A model generated the notes under the pieces. The model was not told the DNA's origin. It saw nothing but the letters and a program-made list of their open reading frames with translations, and searched no databases. Both the position numbers and the translations under genes were made by a program. Below, in pieces: positions 60,211 through 64,000 of a stretch of 64,000 nucleotides of DNA. Each line of letters begins with the position of its first letter. Position 1 is the stretch's first letter. Origin of the DNA: Plecoglossus altivelis (Eukaryota > Chordata > Actinopteri > Osmeriformes > Plecoglossidae); NCBI GenBank assembly GCA_036571765.1, contig BROE01000013.1, forward strand, positions 16,777,513 through 16,841,512, in the 5' to 3' direction.

Positions 60211-63200
60211 GTCGGACAGCTCAATCACAGCCGCCGGTGCTCCCACCGTGCCTGCTAGCTCTAGTCCACGCTATTCTATTGCTGCATCTTTTTCCTGTTC
60301 TCTCTGATCTCTCTCTGTGTGGCATGGAATTCATTTGGCCTCTCCGAGCTTGACCTTGATCGGCTGCAAAAAGGGGAGCGTTCGCTCCCGTCTGATCCCA
60401 CGATTAAACATAAACACCATGAAATAAAAATGGGCAGAGCAAGGAGATGAGGGAGAGCGCTGTCTGGAAGGAGTGGAGGTCTAAATACAAAGTAACGATG
60501 ATGAGCTGCTCTCAAAGCAGGGTTTTCTTTTATTATTATGAAGGCTAATAATTATGTGTATCTAAATGCGGTCCAGTCTGTACATCTTTAATGTTGTTTT
60601 GTTTGCCACTACAGACGCACAGCAACAGTTTTGCAATCTGCTCACCGATTGGCCGCAGCATCTCAAGGAGTGAGTCAGAATGTGGAGTTGGGGAGTCAGG
60701 GGATCGCGGTAAATTACCAGAAGAAGATGGAACAGGGCACATCTGCATATCGCCCAGCTCAAAATAGCCCACATCTTTAGCAGCATGCTAGGCTAGGACA
60801 GCCTCGCTCTTCCGTAATGAACCTGCAGTTACTGTGACCCTTAGAAGACTGGAGAGATGAGGAATTGTATTGCGCATCAGACGCCCTTACCTAAACCTGA
60901 GTGCTTGTTAATACACCTCTCGGATATAATGAACGAGGCATAGCGGGTGCCGCACGGAATGCGGGGGCGTGGCTTTGGACGAGAGGGAGAAAGGACATAA
61001 AGGCGGACATGCTGAGTAAGACTGAGTTGGGTTTGACTGGGCTAGGTGGAGGGCTAAGCTATTCTGTGCTAGGGCTGAGGTAGTTCCGGGCTAGGCTAAG
61101 CTAGGCTGGGAAAGAGAGCTCTGGGCCTGCAGGGGACTGCGGGCTGATGAGGTAGTCCCGTTGAGTGATATAGAGAGGTGACCAGGGGAGAGAGCTGTCC
61201 ATTAGTTACAGGGTCTCTGTAATGCTCGGGCTCCACTACATTATTTTCGAATGCATCAGTCAGCGTCGTGCAGCACAAATAAATTCTAATGCCTGGGATC
61301 GGTAATGCATACTCTCACCGCTGCTATATTACACTGCAGGTTAGGAGGGCAACCAGAGAGGGGGGGAAAAATGTAATTTATTTTTCACTGCAGCCAGTAT
61401 TCCTCCCATTAGCTTCAAACGTGAGATAAGTTATGGCCTTTAACGAGCGCCTTTAGCCGCCAGAGCACGCAGCACACAAGACGGTGGGCTTAGGAGGGGG
61501 CCGGGGGGGGAGGAAGGGGAGGCCAGTGGTGGGAGGGGGGGGGGCAGGAGCGGGACAGGGGAGGGGCGTACAGTATGAACGGCCCACAAGAGCGGCCTCC
61601 TATCCCAGCTGAGGTCACCGTATAACACACCCTCACATCAGACTGGTAATATAATGATCTTAACAACATGAAGCCATGCACACCACACACACACACATTT
61701 CTCAAGGTGCCTTATTACACCAAGAACTTCTACGTGAGCCTAACTAGCTAGCCAGACCATTATGCATATCATGACAGGATGCTGTCAGACCCACTTGAAC
61801 ATAAAGCTGCAGTGAGCAGCCGTAAAGACCTGACAGCTCTGTAAAATACACACACACACCTCTGTTGTAAAGGGACCTACTGACAGTCTGTGTGTGGTGC
61901 GTGTGGTGTGTGTGTGGTGTGTGTGTGTGGTGTGTGTACCCCTGGGAAGAGGCCCATACCATCTCCTATTCAGATAAGGTCTGTACACCAGAGCGGCAGA
62001 ACTTGGCCTAGCACACACACACCTTTTAGCTTTGCGACTCAAATGTCAAAGATGGAGATACACGACCCCTGGCCTTTTTAGGGGGAGGGGAGGGGGTATA
62101 TGCACACACTGGCCTCAAACAGAAGAGAAACATGGAGACAGTGCAGACATCTTACACATAGAATGGTTGAGATCCAACCTAATCATACTGTTGTGTGTGT
62201 GTGTGTATGTGTGTGGGTTTCATTTCAGTTCAATACTATTCGATGGGACTGATTGTGAGCTGTGCTCATTACTTAAGAAGCCTCATAGGCAACACATCAC
62301 AACACACACTGATCATGTGTGTGTGTGCGCGTGTGTGCATGTGTGTATGGCATCTTCCACCAGAGACACACAAACACAAACTTGGACACTGATGACATCA
62401 TGTCCAGACACAGAGTAGTTTAAAGAGCTCAATTAGTTGTTCCATTTGTCTGAATAGTGGGGTGGGGAGAGTGGGAGCAGATCTATACTGATGCCTGTGT
62501 ATTTTTCCTCCCCTCAGTCTCAGCACATACATCTTAGTGTCAATTACTGACATGTGACTAATTAGCTGTGCACTTTCGAGCCCCGCGTTTAGTTTGGGCG
62601 GGGAGAGTTTTTAAGCATGCGCGATCGATTCCTTCCTGGATGAAGCTCTCCCATCATCCACAGCCCTGCGCTCCAGCAAGGAGCCCTCCTGATCCATCAC
62701 GCCCCAATTTAGACTCTTGACCCGAAAGGCCGTTTCATCCCGGAGGAAACTGCCCTCGCAGTCGCACCTCTGAACGCCGAGCTGCGCGAAGGGTCGGTTC
62801 AGCGGACGTTTCTGATACGGTCCGAACTCCTGTCTGGTATAGCATGCGCAAGCCTGGTCCACACGTCAGCGCTTGCAGGGAAGAGACGAAGGAGGCAGAC
62901 TGGAGAGAAGACGATGCTGTGTGTGTGTGTGTGTGTGTGTGGGAGGGAGGGGGGGGTAGAGGTTGCCAGACCAGGTGAAGTGGATCATCTCTCGCCCCCT
63001 CTCGCCTCCCTCCCTCTCCCCCACCTGCCCGCAGGCTACAGTACATGAGAGAGCAGAGGGGCCATTCTGGGAAGAGCCGTCATGTTGCCTCATCTCCTAG
63101 CACGTCATGTGCCAGGTCTGTTTACCCCGGCAACAGCAGCCGGGCCTTTAACACAGATAAATAATACAAGCTAGACAAGGCTATGTTAATTACCCTGGCC

Positions 63201-63707
63201 ATCCCCTTACACTAGCGCTGCCTAGCCAGCCAGTCTGAATAATGCAGTTCTCTGTTTAGGTGCGTGTTAGTCCGGATCGCATGCAATACTTAACATAACT
63301 GTTTAACAGTCCACTGAGCTGCCCCAGGGCTGGTGTGTGTTTCACTTCTCTGCTCATTAGAGAAGTGTATCCGTGTATGCGTTTATGTGTGTATGTGTGT
63401 GTACATGTGTGTGTGTTTGTTTGTGTGTGTTTGTGTGCATACGTTCCTGTTTGTGTGTGTGCATGTGTAAGTGTGTGCCTGTGTGACTGTGCGTGCGCGT
63501 GGGAATATGCATGTGTAAAAGTGTTCACTAGCCACCCACTCAGGCAGGTGCTGCATGCTCGGTGCAGTTGTCAGGGGTGCAGGCATGTGACAGTGGACAT
63601 GTTCCGCCCCTGGCTCTCCTGTCTGGTTCAGCGGTCATGAGAGCGGGTGTGCTTCCTGTCACACACTAGCGGGTAAGGGGAGGTCGGTGAGGGCGAGGGA
63701 CACTTAC

Positions 63708-63810
63708 TTTAGCCTGGGCCTCCTTCTGGGAGAGAGAGGTGTCTCGGAGCTGCGTCAGGAGGGCATCGTGGGCCGGTCGGAGCGACGGCGGGTCTGTGAG
63801 TTCATCCGGG
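63708..63810 (-). CDS. Coiled-coil gene, exon 1 of 18 in window (103 bp)
   Basis: The acceptor is GGTTCCACAG and the donor is AAA|GTAAGT, a near-consensus 5' splice site. Only the frame that skips the first base is open. It reads PDELTDPPSLRP followed by a helix-compatible stretch ending LSQKEAQAK. The first base completes a codon begun in an exon beyond the right edge, so this is the only exon here that does not start on a codon boundary. The Pro-rich start suggests a linker before the rod domain. It ends in phase 0, as the next exon requires. Confidence 0.75.
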
Positions 63811-64000
63811 CTGTGGAACCACACAGGAACAAAACATAACGGTGATGGTGATCAATACTCTCCAAGACGGTACAAAGTGATCTGCTATTCCATGAGACAC
63901 ATTTCTTTTATATAAGAGTGGAAATCAGTAATACTAAAAGTACAGTACTTAACAGTACAATAGCAAGACAAACGTCACAGTGACACAGCCTATGACAAAA
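63811..64000 (-). other. Intron sequence upstream of first visible exon
   Basis: AT-richer sequence with no open frame of note. It continues past the window edge and would contain the branch point for the exon at 63708-63810. Confidence 0.6.

Larger units (their letters stand above)
55744..63707 (-). other. 8-kb intron
   Basis: This intron contains a (TG)n tract from about 55782, GACAGACA-type repeats (56400-56545), candidate conserved noncoding islands (56880-57090, 58000-58250, 58800-59030, 59230-59420), strong G-runs (59980-60210 and 61490-61560), an exon-like open stretch near 60.7 kb and an unexplained reverse-strand open frame at 62611-62862. No further exon fitting the phase-0 coiled-coil pattern was recognised. 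Confidence 0.6.
1249..63810 (-). other. Gene model: large coiled-coil protein gene, partial at both ends
   Basis: Eighteen exons on the reverse strand join into one open frame of about 740 codons. Exon borders show AG acceptors and GT donors, and the translated pieces all have the same Gln/Glu/Leu/Arg-rich heptad character. Seventeen exons are phase 0-0, typically with Gln or Glu before the junction and Leu or Val after it. No transmembrane segment, signal peptide or enzyme motif is visible. The protein is expected to form long parallel coiled coils and act as a scaffold or structural rod (inference). The start codon, the stop codon and the promoter are outside the window. PMFBP1-like and other centrosomal or Golgi coiled-coil families are possible, but coiled-coil sequence is too generic to assign by eye. 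Confidence 0.8.

Overview
The window is vertebrate genomic DNA, most likely from a ray-finned fish (inference). The signs are very dense dinucleotide microsatellites and minisatellites, short exons with canonical GT/AG borders separated by introns of 0.1 to 20 kb, AT-rich islands that look like conserved noncoding elements, and no recognisable mammalian SINE/LINE sequence. There is no bacterial-style gene organisation, rRNA or CRISPR array, and I recognised no tRNA.

One gene explains all the convincing coding sequence. It lies on the minus strand and enters at the right edge (exon 63708-63810) and leaves at the left (last visible exon 1249-1398). I assembled 18 exons, about 740 codons, by reading the reverse strand and requiring AG acceptors, GT donors and one continuous open frame. 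Seventeen of the 18 are multiples of three and begin and end on codon boundaries (phase 0-0). The product is almost entirely Gln/Glu/Leu/Arg-rich heptad coiled coil with one Ser/Pro-rich break, so it is probably a structural or scaffold protein (centrosomal, Golgi, cytoskeletal or sperm-type). No catalytic domain is visible. I cannot name the gene with confidence; PMFBP1 and other long coiled-coil genes are candidates to test, not calls. Both ends of the protein lie outside the window.

Layout: 1-10.2 kb holds a cluster of nine exons (the C-terminal part in this window). 10.2-25.8 kb is one large intron with an orphan CpG-dense patch near 14.5 kb, GC-rich sequence and a 959-base N gap (18231-19189). 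25.8-32.6 kb holds six exons. 32.6-53.2 kb is a 20-kb intron with a 31-bp satellite and an ~0.8-kb duplication that looks like an assembly artefact. 53.2-64 kb carries three more exons.

The most unusual theme is tandem repeats placed directly on splice junctions. An exon is bracketed by complementary UG and CA repeats. A 50-bp array multiplies an exon-intron border. A 16-bp array upstream of an acceptor repeats a branch-point-like motif 14 times. Arrays also begin within about 25 nt of donors at several other exons. Inside one exon a 21-bp repeat adds whole coiled-coil heptads. Together with the phase-0 exons this suggests a gene that tolerates exon-level and heptad-level length change; the effect on splicing is a hypothesis.
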